The notes below the pieces were generated by a model that was not told where the DNA came from, did not search any database, and saw only the letters and a list, made by a program, of their open reading frames with translations. Below are positions 53,786-63,021 of a stretch of DNA of 64,000 nt, in pieces. The stretch lies in assembly GCF_029590555.1 (NCBI RefSeq), contig NZ_CP081001.1, positions 1,612,001 through 1,676,000 on the forward strand, in the 5' to 3' direction. The translations under genes were made by a program, and so were the position numbers. This DNA is from Sphingobium sp. V4. Lineage in GTDB: Bacteria > Pseudomonadota > Alphaproteobacteria > Sphingomonadales > Sphingomonadaceae. Positions within the stretch are counted from its first letter, which is position 1. Each line of letters opens with the position of its first letter.

Positions 53786-55326
53786 ACGCCAGACTCCCCG
53801 GTGCCAAAATCTCTCGACAGTGCAACCCGGTCGATCTTGCCATTGGGATTGCGGGGAAATTCAGGGCGCACGATGATGTCCTTGGGCTGCATGAAATTGG
53901 GCAGTTCGACCTTGAGCTGCGCCGCGACCGCTTCGGCGATGGCGGGATCGTCGGCGCGCAGGAGCAGACGCACCGCCTGTCCCAGCCGGTCGTCCTTGAC
54001 GCCGAGCGCCACCGCTTCGGCCACGCCGGGCACGGCGACGGCCGCCTCCTCGATCTCGGTCGGGCTGATGCGGTTCCCGGCCGACTTGATCATCGCGTCG
54101 TCGCGGCCGACGAAATAGAGCAGTCCGTCCGCGTCGCGCCGCACCGTATCGCCCGACCAGACCGCCATGCCGCCATAGCGCGACGCGGCCGGTGCCGGCC
54201 GGAAGCGTTCGGCCGTGCGCGCCGGATCGCGCCAATAGCCCTGCGCCACCAGCGGGCCGCAATGGACCAGTTCGCCCGGCTCGTCGCTGTCGGTCAGGCT
54301 ACCGTCGGGGCGCACAACTAGGATTTCGGCGAAAGGGATGGCGCTGCCCATCGAATCGGGATGAGCGTCCACCAGAGCGGGCGGCAGATAGGTGGAGCGA
54401 AACGCCTCGGTCAGGCCGTACATGGGATAAAGGTCCGCCTGAGGGAATAGTGCCCGCAGCCTCGCCACCAGCGGACGGGTCAGCGCGCCGCCGCTGTTGG
54501 TCAGGCGCTTCAATTTCGCAGCGACTTCCGACGGCCATTCCAGTTCGGTCAGTTGCACCCAGAGCGGAGGCACGCCAGCCAATGTCGTAATGTCGCGCCG
54601 GTCCACCAGCTTCATGACGTCGCGCGGCGTCAGATAGTCGAGCGGATAGACGCAGCCACCCGAGAACCAGGTCGAAAGCAGCTGGTTCTGGCCATAGTCG
54701 AAGCTGAAGGGCAGGACGCAGGCGGTGCGATCGTTTGGCGCGAGTTTCAGATAGTCAGCCACCGCCACCGCGCCCAGCCATAGATTGGCATGGGTCAGCA
54801 CCACGCCCTTGGGCCGCCCGGTCGACCCGCTGGTGTAGAGAATCGCGGCCAGATCGTCCGGCCTTGCGTCCGATGGGCCTATCCCCTGCCCGCCGCTCAT
54901 GGCGCAGGCCGCATCATCTTCCCGGTGAAGCCGGCATCCGGGCGGGACGTCACCCGGCTTCAGGCTGTCGAGTCGCGCCGCCGTTCCTATCAGCAGCGCT
55001 GCCCCGCTGTCCGCCAGGATATGGGCGACCTGAGCATGTTTGAGCAGCGGATTGATCGGCACATGGACCAGGCCGGCGCGCGGCGCGGCCAGCGGCATCA
55101 GCGCCGCCACCGGCCCCTTGGCCACCCAGCTCGCGACCCGTGCGCCCGATTCCAGTCCGAAGCCCGCAAGCCAACCGGCCAGCCGGCCCAGCGTCTGTTC
55201 CAGTTCGGCATAGCTGTAGCTGCCCGATCGGCCGTCCAGCGCCAGCTGGACCGAATCGCCGCGAAGCAGCAGATGGTCCACCGGACTAAGCTGAGCGCCG
55301 TCGATCATGGAAGGATATTCAGTCAC
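53782..55326 (-). CDS. AMP-forming acyl/aminoacyl ligase, exosortase A system-associated
   Basis: A 508-514 residue ANL-superfamily enzyme. The P-loop is LYTSGSTGRPKGVVLTH (A3), YPMYGLTEAFRSTYL is the A5 region, YFVGRDDAMIKSAGNRISP is A8, and the C-terminal NPNGKIDR holds the catalytic A10 lysine. It activates a carboxylic or amino acid as the adenylate, probably loading the acyl carrier protein at 56430. The start may be GTG 55326 (GGAG 10 nt upstream) or ATG 55308. It is divergent from the GNAT-like gene. Confidence 0.92.
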   Translation of the reverse strand: MTEYPSMIDGAQLSPVDHLLLRGDSVQLALDGRSGSYSYAELEQTLGRLAGWLAGFGLESGARVASWVAKGPVAALMPLAAPRAGLVHVPINPLLKHAQVAHILADSGAALLIGTAARLDSLKPGDVPPGCRLHREDDAACAMSGGQGIGPSDARPDDLAAILYTSGSTGRPKGVVLTHANLWLGAVAVADYLKLAPNDRTACVLPFSFDYGQNQLLSTWFSGGCVYPLDYLTPRDVMKLVDRRDITTLAGVPPLWVQLTELEWPSEVAAKLKRLTNSGGALTRPLVARLRALFPQADLYPMYGLTEAFRSTYLPPALVDAHPDSMGSAIPFAEILVVRPDGSLTDSDEPGELVHCGPLVAQGYWRDPARTAERFRPAPAASRYGGMAVWSGDTVRRDADGLLYFVGRDDAMIKSAGNRISPTEIEEAAVAVPGVAEAVALGVKDDRLGQAVRLLLRADDPAIAEAVAAQLKVELPNFMQPKDIIVRPEFPRNPNGKIDRVALSRDFGTGESGV

Positions 55327-55340
55327 GGCCGCTTAACTCC

Positions 55341-56402
55341 ATGTGCAGATTCTTCTCCTATGCGTGTCGTGACTGGGGCGGAGATAGTCGGTTGCGGGCG
55401 CCAAGGGAATATCACAGCCTGGATGATGTGCGGCAGGCGCTCGCCGGCCGCCTCGGTCGCGGCCATGTGCCCGCCCTTTTCGGAAGACTCGACTGGTTCG
55501 AGGCGCTCCATCGCCATTGCTGCGCCCAATTGCCGCTCCGCATCCTCCACGCTCAGGAGGGCGAGGCCGAAGTCTGGCTGTTCCTGGTCGCCCCTGCCCC
55601 GCGCCGGATCAGCGCGCTGGCGAACTGGTACAGCTTTTCCTGGGCGCCCATCTTCCTCGGTGCGCCGGACCCGGCCGCGCAGGCACGCCTGCTCGACGCG
55701 GTCGCCCGCGCATTGCTCGCGCAGTGCGCGCAGATTGACCTCTATCCACTCGAGGATGGCACCGAGCTGCTGAACGCCTTGCGCCGCGCGGGCTGGTTTA
55801 CCGTAAGCCGGCCGATGGGCGGGCGCCATTTGCTGAAGATGGAGGGTCGCAGCTTTGAGGATTATTGGGCGGCACGCCCCGGCCGGCTGCGGAACCTGGT
55901 CCGGCGCAAAGGGCGCAACAGCCCCTTCGCCCTGTCGATCAGCGACAGGCTGACCGACGATCTGTGGACCGACTATGTCGATGTCCATGCACGCAGCTGG
56001 AAGGACGCGGAACCGGCGAGCGGCCTCGATTTCCTGCGCGCCCTCGCCGAACGGGAAGCGGCAGCGGGAACCCTGCGACTGGGTTTCGCCCGGCTCGACG
56101 GACGGGCGGTCGCGACGCAATTGTGGACGATCGAGCATGGCGTCGCGCTGATCCACAAGCTGAGCCATGACCGCGCGTGCGACGGCGGATCGCCCGGCAC
56201 GCTGCTGAGCCACGCCATGTTCGAACAGGCGATCGATCAGGATCGAGTCACGCTGATCGACTACGGTACCGGCGACAATGGCTACAAGCGCGACTGGATG
56301 GAGCAACGCGTTCCGCTCCAGCGGATCGACGCCTTCAACCCGCGCGCGGCCTCCGCCTGGCTGCCCGCGGCGCGGACGGCTATTTCCGCGCTTGTAGGTT
56401 AG
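55341..56402 (+). CDS. GNAT/FemAB-like acyltransferase of the XrtA locus
   Basis: An up to 353-residue protein with a BioF2-like double-GNAT acetyltransferase domain. Blocks are HLLKMEGRSFEDYWAARPGRLRNLVRRK, VDVHARSWKDAEP and DYGTGDNGYKRDWMEQRVPL (recognisable as DYGTGDNGYKRDW), the last resembling the FDFGRSKxG block of the two FemAB proteins. The extreme N-terminus looks unlike the family, and the ATG at 55341 has no ribosome binding site, so the real start may be GTG 55428. It is followed after 27 bp by the acyl carrier protein, its likely substrate donor. Confidence 0.8.
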   Translation: MCRFFSYACRDWGGDSRLRAPREYHSLDDVRQALAGRLGRGHVPALFGRLDWFEALHRHCCAQLPLRILHAQEGEAEVWLFLVAPAPRRISALANWYSFSWAPIFLGAPDPAAQARLLDAVARALLAQCAQIDLYPLEDGTELLNALRRAGWFTVSRPMGGRHLLKMEGRSFEDYWAARPGRLRNLVRRKGRNSPFALSISDRLTDDLWTDYVDVHARSWKDAEPASGLDFLRALAEREAAAGTLRLGFARLDGRAVATQLWTIEHGVALIHKLSHDRACDGGSPGTLLSHAMFEQAIDQDRVTLIDYGTGDNGYKRDWMEQRVPLQRIDAFNPRAASAWLPAARTAISALVG

Positions 56403-56429
56403 GCCGCGAGCCTTTATTCAGGCCCCATC

Positions 56430-56720
56430 ATGCGGGCGCAAACTTCTCAACCGGTCGATCGGACCATCGATGTGGACAGCCTGATGCGAGCGCTGTTGCG
56501 CGACGTGCTGGGACTGACGCAGAGCCAAGTCGACGCGTTCGACGCGGACACTCCGTTGTTCGGCGCTCTGCCCGAACTGGATTCCATGGCGGTCGCCGGC
56601 CTGCTGACCGAGATGGAGGACCGTTTCGACATCCTGATCGAGGATGACGATATCGACGGTGACACGTTCGAGACTTTCGGAACCCTGGTAGCGTTCGCGC
56701 AGGCGAAGATAACGGGCTGA
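56430..56720 (+). CDS. Acyl carrier protein
   Basis: A 96-residue carrier protein. The phosphopantetheine-attachment serine is in PELDSMAVAGLL (about residue 52). The rest is acidic four-helix-bundle sequence (RFDILIEDDDIDGDTF). In this setting it probably carries the product activated by the AMP-forming ligase and delivers it to the GNAT-like protein. A GC hairpin follows in the gap to trxB. Confidence 0.92.
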   Translation: MRAQTSQPVDRTIDVDSLMRALLRDVLGLTQSQVDAFDADTPLFGALPELDSMAVAGLLTEMEDRFDILIEDDDIDGDTFETFGTLVAFAQAKITG

Positions 56721-56768
56721 ACGCCCGTTTCAGCGGCGAAGGCCCGGTTCTGGCGCCATCGTCCAAGA

Positions 56769-56786
56769 CCCCGGCATTCGCCGGGG
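56769..56786. terminator. Hairpin between convergent ACP and trxB genes
   Basis: CCCCGGC-ATTC-GCCGGGG is a perfect 7-bp stem, with no T-tract on either strand. Confidence 0.4.
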
Positions 56787-56796
56787 CCGCATATAT

Positions 56797-57759
56797 TCAA
56801 GCCTCGACCAGTTCCTCGAAATCGGCCTCGGCCAGGAATTTCTCGACGTCGAGCGCGGCCATGCAGCCCATGCCGGCGGCGGTCACGGCCTGGCGGTAGA
56901 TCTTGTCGGTGACGTCACCCGCCGCGAACACGCCGGGAATGGCGGTGCGGGTCGTGCCCTTTTCCACCAGGATATAGCCTTCGTCGAGCGGCAGCTTGCC
57001 GGTGAAGAGTTCGGTCGCCGGATGATGGCCGATGGCAACGAAACCACCGTCGGTCGGTACATGCGACTTTTCACCCGTGACCGTATCGATGAGGTCGACG
57101 CCCACCAGCCCTTCGGGCGTGCCGCCGCCGACGAACTGTTCCACCGCCTTGTTCCAAAGTACCTTGATGTTCGGATGGGCGTGCAGGCGCTGTTGCAGGA
57201 TCTTTTCCGCGCGCAGCGAATCCCGGCGGTGGATCAGCGTCACGTCATGGCTGTGGTTTGTGAGGTAGAGCGCTTCCTCGACAGCGGTGTTGCCGCCGCC
57301 GATCACCACCACCTTCTTGCCGCGATAAAAGAAGCCATCGCAGGTGGCGCAGGCCGAAACGCCCTTGCCCTGGAGATGCTCCTCGCCAGGCACGCCCAGC
57401 CATTTGGCCTGGGCGCCGGTGCAAATCACCAGCGTGTCGGCGACGTAGAGCGTGCCACTGTCCCCGCGCAGGCGGAAGGGACGCTCGCTGAGGTCGACGT
57501 CGACGATCTGGTCATACATCATCTGCGCGCCGACATGCTCGGCCTGGGCCTGCATCTGCTCCATGAGCCAAGGCCCCTGGATCACGTCCTTGAAGCCGGG
57601 ATAATTTTCCACGTCGGTCGTGATGGTGAGTTGCCCGCCCGGCTGCATCCCCTGCACCACGATCGGCGCAAGGCCGGCGCGCGCGCCGTAGATGGCGGCG
57701 CTGAGGCCCGCCGGGCCGGAACCGAGGATCAACATGCGGGTCGAATGGGTAGCGGTCAT
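56797..57759 (-). CDS. trxB: Thioredoxin-disulfide reductase
   Basis: A 320-residue FAD/NADPH enzyme that reduces thioredoxin. The FAD motif is ILGSGPAGLSAAIYGARAG, the redox-active disulfide is in the NADPH domain (SACATCDGFF, CxxC), the NADPH motif is VIGGGNTAVEEALYL, and the second FAD block is GVFAAGDVTDK. All are intact. The ATG at 57759 gives the normal N-terminus; the long open frame upstream overlaps mtgA in antisense. It is divergent from mtgA. Confidence 0.96.
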   Translation of the reverse strand: MTATHSTRMLILGSGPAGLSAAIYGARAGLAPIVVQGMQPGGQLTITTDVENYPGFKDVIQGPWLMEQMQAQAEHVGAQMMYDQIVDVDLSERPFRLRGDSGTLYVADTLVICTGAQAKWLGVPGEEHLQGKGVSACATCDGFFYRGKKVVVIGGGNTAVEEALYLTNHSHDVTLIHRRDSLRAEKILQQRLHAHPNIKVLWNKAVEQFVGGGTPEGLVGVDLIDTVTGEKSHVPTDGGFVAIGHHPATELFTGKLPLDEGYILVEKGTTRTAIPGVFAAGDVTDKIYRQAVTAAGMGCMAALDVEKFLAEADFEELVEA

Positions 57760-57945
57760 AAGAGGCTTTCGGCTGCGATTCGTGTTGGCCAGAGAGATAG
57801 GCCGTGACGAAGCGCTGGCAAGCGAAGGATTTGCTTGGCGCCATGCAAGCTGGCCTGCGCGGGCCATGGCGTGAATGAAGAGCCGCACTCGCTCTCGGCC
57901 GATCCGGCGGCTTGAACCGTGCCGCCGGCGCGTTACGCTGGCGGC

Positions 57946-58644
57946 ATGAACGCACCTTCCGCCTTTGCCCGCAACCGCCGCTCGCGCTGGATCAGCATCC
58001 CGCTCAGGCTCCTCTTTGGCTTCGTCGCCCTGTCGCTGCTGATGGTAGTGGTCTACCGCTTCGTGCCGCCGCCCGTGACCTGGACGATGCTGCTTGACCC
58101 CAATGGCATCACCAAGGACTGGACCAGCCTGGACGAGATCGATCCGGACATGGCGCGGGCGGCGATCGCGGCGGAGGACGGGAAATTCTGCTCGCACCAT
58201 GGCTTCGACGTGGACGCGATCGCCAAGGCGGCGATCCATAACGCCAGCGGCGGTCGCGTGCGCGGCGGATCGACCATCAGTCAGCAGACGGCGAAGAATG
58301 TCTTTCTCTGGCAGGGCGGCGGCTTCGTCCGCAAGGGTCTGGAGGCCTGGTTCACCGTCCTCATAGAGGCGATGTGGGGGAAAAGACGGATCATGGAGGT
58401 CTATCTGAACGTCGCCGAGACCGGGATCGGAACCTACGGCGTACAGGCGGGCGCTATTCGCTACTTCCGCCATGGCGCGGGCAAGCTGACCCGTGCCGAG
58501 GCAGCGCGCATCGCCGCCGTCCTGCCGCTGCCCAAGAAGCGCGCGGCCGTGGCGCCCAGCGGATTCACCCGCCGCTACGGCAATTCGATCGCCGCCCGCA
58601 TCGGCGTGGTGCAGCGCGATGGGCTGGATGGGTGTCTGAAATGA
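57946..58644 (+). CDS. mtgA: Monofunctional biosynthetic peptidoglycan transglycosylase
   Basis: A 232-residue membrane-anchored glycosyltransferase of family GT51 that polymerises lipid II into glycan strands without a transpeptidase domain. A membrane span lies at about residues 20-42. The catalytic Glu is in AAIAAEDGKFCSHHGFD, followed by RGGSTISQQTAKNVFLW and the second Glu region RIMEVYLNVAETG. Length and motif order fit MtgA. The ATG at 57946 is chosen over an upstream in-frame start without family sequence. Confidence 0.95.
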   Translation: MNAPSAFARNRRSRWISIPLRLLFGFVALSLLMVVVYRFVPPPVTWTMLLDPNGITKDWTSLDEIDPDMARAAIAAEDGKFCSHHGFDVDAIAKAAIHNASGGRVRGGSTISQQTAKNVFLWQGGGFVRKGLEAWFTVLIEAMWGKRRIMEVYLNVAETGIGTYGVQAGAIRYFRHGAGKLTRAEAARIAAVLPLPKKRAAVAPSGFTRRYGNSIAARIGVVQRDGLDGCLK

Positions 58645-58645
58645 A

Positions 58646-58671
58646 AAGGGCGGGGATTTCTCCCCGCCCTT
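58646..58671. terminator. Bidirectional terminator between mtgA and receptor gene
   Basis: AAGGGCGGGGA (58646-58656) pairs perfectly with TCCCCGCCCTT (58661-58671), an 11-bp stem with a 4-nt loop, flanked by A-run and T/C-run on the two sides, between convergent genes. Confidence 0.75.
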
Positions 58672-58695
58672 CTCTGGTCCAGACTGATCGGGCGA

Positions 58696-61245
58696 TCAGA
58701 AGCTGACGTGCAGCGAACCCGACACGGCGCGCGGGGAACCGATCTGAACGAAGCCTGGGTTGCCATAAGCACCGCTGGTGAGCGTGATCGACTGGTTCAG
58801 GTTCCCGCCAAAGCCACCGACATAGAATTTGTCGAAGAGGTTACTGACATTGAGCTGGAACCATGTGTCCTTTGCACCCCAACGCGCCAGCGAGAAGCGA
58901 GCGTCCAGATCGACCAGCGTGTAAGCCGGGGCGGCCGCGCCGTAGATTTCGACCGGCGACGCGGTCGTACCGCGATAGGTCGGCAAGTTGGTGTCATAGA
59001 CATAGCGCTTGCCGGTCCGCTTGGCCTGGATGCCGACGGTCACGCCTTCGACGTTCACTTCGGCGCGGCCACCCAGGGTGTAGACAGGGGCACCGCTCTC
59101 GCGCTTGCCCGCGGTGGGAGCATAGACGGTGGTTCCGTTCAGCACGCCGATCGCGATGTCGTCCTTGATCTCCGACTTCAGGTAGGAACCGAAGGCGTAG
59201 ACGGTGAAATATTCGATTGGAGTATAGCTGATGCTACCGTCGATACCATATTTCTCGACCTTGCCCAGGTTACGATAGACGCTGACGTTCAGCTCCGGAT
59301 CGTAGGACGAGGCCAGACGATTCTTGTAGTTGGTGTACCACAGAGAAAGCTGCGCCTGAAAACCGTTGGTGGCGTAGCGGGTACCGAGGTCGAAGCTGTC
59401 TGTGGTTTCCGGAGCCGGGTTCGCGCCGTCGGTGTTCCGGGCGAAGTAGAAGGCATTGTAAAGCGAGTCGGTGCCGGGCACCGACAGACCCTTAGAATAG
59501 TTCCAGAAGATGCTCGCTTCCGGCGTGATCTTATAATTCAGACCAATGCTCGGGAAAACCTTGTCATACTTATAAGTGCGCTTCTGGGGAACGGCCCAAG
59601 CGGGATTCAGCGTGCTCGCATTTGCCGGGATGACACCGTCGGTGCCGAAGCACTGGGTGGTGCCGCTCGCGGAGCTGGTGAAGCAGTTATTGTCCAGCTT
59701 GCGCTTGAAGAAGGGCGCACGCACGCCAGCCTGAACAGTCAGCGCTTCATCCAGGAACTTGCCGAGATATTCGGCCGAGAACTGGTTGAGGATGGCGTAG
59801 GAGAGGCGATCCCGCTTCTGGAGCGTCGCGCCGTTGACGTCGAGCTGTGCATTGTCGACGGGGAAGACGTCGAGCGCCTCGCCCGTCACGCCGACCAGGC
59901 CGACTTCGCCGGTCTGCCGGTGACGGCCATGATCGAAGGTGTAGGCGAAGCGGACGCGGTGGTCCTCATTGATGTCATAGCGCAGCGAGCTGATGACCGC
60001 GAAGCGATGGGTCTGGGTCTGGCTGGGCGCGAGGACGGTGACTGTGTCGAGCCTGTCGCCGTCGCCATTGATGTCACGGCCGAAATAGGGCGTGCTGCCG
60101 AAATAGCCGGTGACATTCTGGACGTTCGCCGCGCCACTGGCGGGGTTCAGGTCGTAGAAGCCTTCATTGGCGGTCGCCGTGCCTCCGCCATTCGCCTTCA
60201 CATACTGATAGCTGGGGTCGACCGTCAGTACGAGGCCGTCAGCCAGCGTGAAGCGCGAGTTGATGCGGATATTGCCGGTGTTCGACGGGTTGAACCGATA
60301 GTCGAACACGGTGCCGCAGCTGTTCGCGACATCGGCGAGGCCCGGGCGAGCAGCGGAGGTTGTGCAGGCCGCAAGCGTATAAAAACGCTCGTCCTTCGTC
60401 ATGGGGAAGCGGTTTGACGAGTTCGGACCGACCACGCGGCCCTGGTCCGTATCGATGCGCAGCGGCAGCGAGCCGAAGAAATTGTTGCGGTTCGCGTTAT
60501 AATGGCCGGCGATCGAGATGAAGTCGCCATTGCTGCCGATCGGCTGATAGACTTTGGCGTTATACTGCTGCTTGTCGATGACGCCGAAATTGTTGAACAC
60601 GTTGTCGTTGCGCGTGGTCGACGCCGAGAACCAGGCCTTGGTGCCGAACGGCGTGAACACGCCGGTTTCGACCAGACCGAAAAGGCGGAAGAAGTCGTAA
60701 TCGCCAGCCGCGCCGACCATCGTGACCTTGAAATCATCCGAGCCGTTCATCGACCGATAATTGACCGTGCCACCCGATGCCGCCGCAGTCGGGCTGTCGA
60801 CGTCGGTCGAACCCAGATTGACGTTCACTTCCTCGATCAGTTCGGGATCGAGCTGCTGGTTGGAATAGATCGCATAGTTGCCGGTGTCGTTCAGCGGCAT
60901 ACCGTCAAAGGTCAGCGACACGCGATCCGGTCCAAAACCGCGGATGTTGAGCGTACCGCCGGCCGAGCCGTAGGGATCGTTATTCTGGAAGCTGACGCCG
61001 GGGATCAGGTTGATCGCGTTCAGGATGCTGTTGCCGGACCCCTGCTTGGCAATGATCTCCTGGGTGAGGACACCCTTGGCCTTGGTCGTATCGGGAAGGA
61101 CGACGCCGCCGACACCGCCAGCGACTTTCGCGCCAGTGACGATGATGGTGTCTTCGAAATCCTGCGAACCCGTCGACTGCGCAAATGCAGCGCCCGGAAT
61201 GGCGACAGCGATGATCGCGGCGCTGCCCATCAGAAATTGTTTCAT
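58696..61245 (-). CDS. TonB-dependent receptor
   Basis: An 849-residue outer-membrane receptor. The signal peptide covers residues 1-23 (ending GAAFAQ), followed by a TonB-box-like DTIIVTGAKVAGG. The plug (about 45-180) includes LNIRGFGPDRVSLTFDGMPL, and a large barrel ends in an aromatic-terminated strand (GSLHVSF). It has no STN domain, unlike the receptor at 5.6 kb. The ATG at 61245 follows CAAGGGGCAT; the upstream extension lacks a signal sequence. The ligand is not predictable; no transporter partner gene is adjacent. Confidence 0.93.
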   Translation of the reverse strand: MKQFLMGSAAIIAVAIPGAAFAQSTGSQDFEDTIIVTGAKVAGGVGGVVLPDTTKAKGVLTQEIIAKQGSGNSILNAINLIPGVSFQNNDPYGSAGGTLNIRGFGPDRVSLTFDGMPLNDTGNYAIYSNQQLDPELIEEVNVNLGSTDVDSPTAAASGGTVNYRSMNGSDDFKVTMVGAAGDYDFFRLFGLVETGVFTPFGTKAWFSASTTRNDNVFNNFGVIDKQQYNAKVYQPIGSNGDFISIAGHYNANRNNFFGSLPLRIDTDQGRVVGPNSSNRFPMTKDERFYTLAACTTSAARPGLADVANSCGTVFDYRFNPSNTGNIRINSRFTLADGLVLTVDPSYQYVKANGGGTATANEGFYDLNPASGAANVQNVTGYFGSTPYFGRDINGDGDRLDTVTVLAPSQTQTHRFAVISSLRYDINEDHRVRFAYTFDHGRHRQTGEVGLVGVTGEALDVFPVDNAQLDVNGATLQKRDRLSYAILNQFSAEYLGKFLDEALTVQAGVRAPFFKRKLDNNCFTSSASGTTQCFGTDGVIPANASTLNPAWAVPQKRTYKYDKVFPSIGLNYKITPEASIFWNYSKGLSVPGTDSLYNAFYFARNTDGANPAPETTDSFDLGTRYATNGFQAQLSLWYTNYKNRLASSYDPELNVSVYRNLGKVEKYGIDGSISYTPIEYFTVYAFGSYLKSEIKDDIAIGVLNGTTVYAPTAGKRESGAPVYTLGGRAEVNVEGVTVGIQAKRTGKRYVYDTNLPTYRGTTASPVEIYGAAAPAYTLVDLDARFSLARWGAKDTWFQLNVSNLFDKFYVGGFGGNLNQSITLTSGAYGNPGFVQIGSPRAVSGSLHVSF

Positions 61246-61526
61246 ATGCCCCTTGTCCCTTTTCAAGAGTGGCGCGAGCCGCGCCCGAATGTCCCGCTCT
61301 TTCAAGCCGCTGCCGCCTGTGACGGCCTCTGGCGACGCCCCTGTGATGCTCTGATTGCAATTTTGTTACAATGCACCATCAGGACTGTCACAACCCTGCC
61401 GACGCCAAGACCAGCGTCCGGCTTGGCGGTACGGAATTGCAGGTAATTTGTTGAAATTTAATGACGAATTTTGACGCAACAGACCTAGTTTGACAGTGGT
61501 GCAATTTTGCAACGCGGCGAGAATTT

Positions 61527-61550
61527 TTGTGCAGCGCACGCACTGCACAA
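61527..61550. promoter_or_regulatory. Perfect 8-bp dyad upstream of the receptor gene
   Basis: TTGTGCAG and CTGCACAA are separated by 8 bp, 282 bp upstream of the receptor start and 2 bp from the clpX terminator. It could be an operator or part of a larger hairpin. Confidence 0.35.
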
Positions 61551-61552
61551 CA

Positions 61553-61584
61553 AAAAAGGCCGGCGATCGCTCGCCGGCCTTTTT
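61553..61584 (-). terminator. Terminator of clpX
   Basis: AAAAAGGCCGGCGA (61553-61566) and TCGCCGGCCTTTTT (61571-61584) form a perfect 14-bp stem with a TCGC loop and T-tracts on both strands, 29 bp after the clpX stop. Confidence 0.9.
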
Positions 61585-61613
61585 GGCTTACGCTACGGAA
61601 ACCGTCGCAAAGA

Positions 61614-62882
61614 TCAGGCGGCGTCCTCCGCCCGCTTCTTGTTGTCGCTGAACACGCGAATCGGTTCCTTGGTGCCGGCAACGACATCCTTGTCGACCAC
61701 CACTTCGCCAACGCCCTCCATAGACGGCAGGTCGAACATGGTGTCCAGCAGGATCGCTTCCAGGATCGAGCGAAGCCCGCGCGCGCCGGTCTTGCGCTCG
61801 ATCGCCTTCCTGGCAATCGCGGTCAGCGCGTCTTCGGTGAAGCTGAGTTCGACATTCTCCATGTCGAACAGCTTCTGATACTGCTTCACCAGAGCGTTCT
61901 TCGGTTCGACCAGGATCTTGACCAGCGCGGTCACATCCAGATCCTCCAGCGTCGCGATCACCGGAAGACGACCGACAAATTCAGGGATCAGGCCGAATTT
62001 GAGCAGATCCTCCGGTTCGCTCTGACGCAGCAGTTCGCCGGTCTTGCGCTCCTCGGGCGCGGCAACATGGGCGCCGAAGCCGATCGACTTGGCTTCCAGA
62101 CGGTCGCCGATGATCTTTTCCAGTCCCGCGAACGCGCCCCCGCAGATGAACAGGATGTTGGTCGTGTCGACCTGGAGGAACTCCTGCTGCGGATGCTTGC
62201 GGCCGCCCTGCGGCGGCACCGAAGCGGTGGTGCCTTCCATCAGCTTGAGCAGCGCCTGCTGCACGCCTTCGCCCGACACGTCGCGGGTGATGGACGGGTT
62301 TTCCGCCTTGCGGCTGATCTTGTCGATCTCGTCGATGTAAACGATACCGCGCTGCGCCTTCTCGACATTATAGTCGGATGCCTGGAGCAGCTTGAGGATG
62401 ATGTTCTCCACATCTTCGCCGACATAGCCCGCTTCGGTCAGGGTCGTCGCGTCCGCCATGGTGAAGGGCACGTCGAACGTCTTGGCCAGCGTCTGCGCCA
62501 GCAAGGTCTTGCCGCAGCCGGTCGGGCCGACGAGCAGGATGTTCGACTTCGCCAGTTCCACCTCGCCCGGCTTGGTCCCGTGGTTGAGGCGCTTGTAATG
62601 ATTGTGGACCGCGACGGAGAGAACGCGCTTGGCGCGATTCTGACCGATCACATAATCGTCGAGCACGTCGCAAATTTCCTGCGGCGTGGGAACGCCGCCA
62701 TCCTTCTTGCCGACGAGACCGCCCTTGGTCTCCTCGCGAATGATGTCGTTGCACAGTTCCACGCACTCATCGCAGATGAACACGGTCGGCCCTGCGATCA
62801 GCTTGCGCACCTCATGCTGCGACTTCCCGCAGAAAGAGCAGTAGAGGGTGCTTTTTGAATCGGAGCCGGTCAGCTTGGTCAT
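61614..62882 (-). CDS. clpX: ATP-dependent Clp protease ATP-binding subunit ClpX
   Basis: A 422-residue AAA+ unfoldase that feeds tagged proteins (including CtrA in alphaproteobacteria) to ClpP. The N-terminal zinc finger is C15-x2-C18...CDEC ([19 protein letters not shown]). Walker A is [12 protein letters not shown], Walker B is [10 protein letters not shown], and the ClpP-binding IGF-type loop is SIGFGAHV. Length and motifs are normal. It lies 139 bp downstream of clpP on the same strand, and its own strong terminator follows. Confidence 0.97.
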   Translation of the reverse strand: MTKLTGSDSKSTLYCSFCGKSQHEVRKLIAGPTVFICDECVELCNDIIREETKGGLVGKKDGGVPTPQEICDVLDDYVIGQNRAKRVLSVAVHNHYKRLNHGTKPGEVELAKSNILLVGPTGCGKTLLAQTLAKTFDVPFTMADATTLTEAGYVGEDVENIILKLLQASDYNVEKAQRGIVYIDEIDKISRKAENPSITRDVSGEGVQQALLKLMEGTTASVPPQGGRKHPQQEFLQVDTTNILFICGGAFAGLEKIIGDRLEAKSIGFGAHVAAPEERKTGELLRQSEPEDLLKFGLIPEFVGRLPVIATLEDLDVTALVKILVEPKNALVKQYQKLFDMENVELSFTEDALTAIARKAIERKTGARGLRSILEAILLDTMFDLPSMEGVGEVVVDKDVVAGTKEPIRVFSDNKKRAEDAA

Positions 62883-63021
62883 TCGTCAATCTCTCTCCCC
62901 TCCCGGACTGGAACCGCAGAACCGTGTCCGGAGAGGGATTTTCTGGTCCAAAGGTCATCCTAGACCGCGGCGCGCCTTTTCCACAAGTGGAGAAAGTGGA
63001 GCACCACGGTAAAGATGGCCT

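Larger units (their letters stand above)
61246..61613. other. 368-bp intergenic region between receptor and clpX
   Basis: No credible gene. It carries the receptor promoter region, with AT-rich segments, the decamer TGCAATTTTG twice (61356-61365, 61500-61509), a perfect dyad TTGTGCAG-N8-CTGCACAA (61527-61550) and the clpX terminator. Confidence 0.6.
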
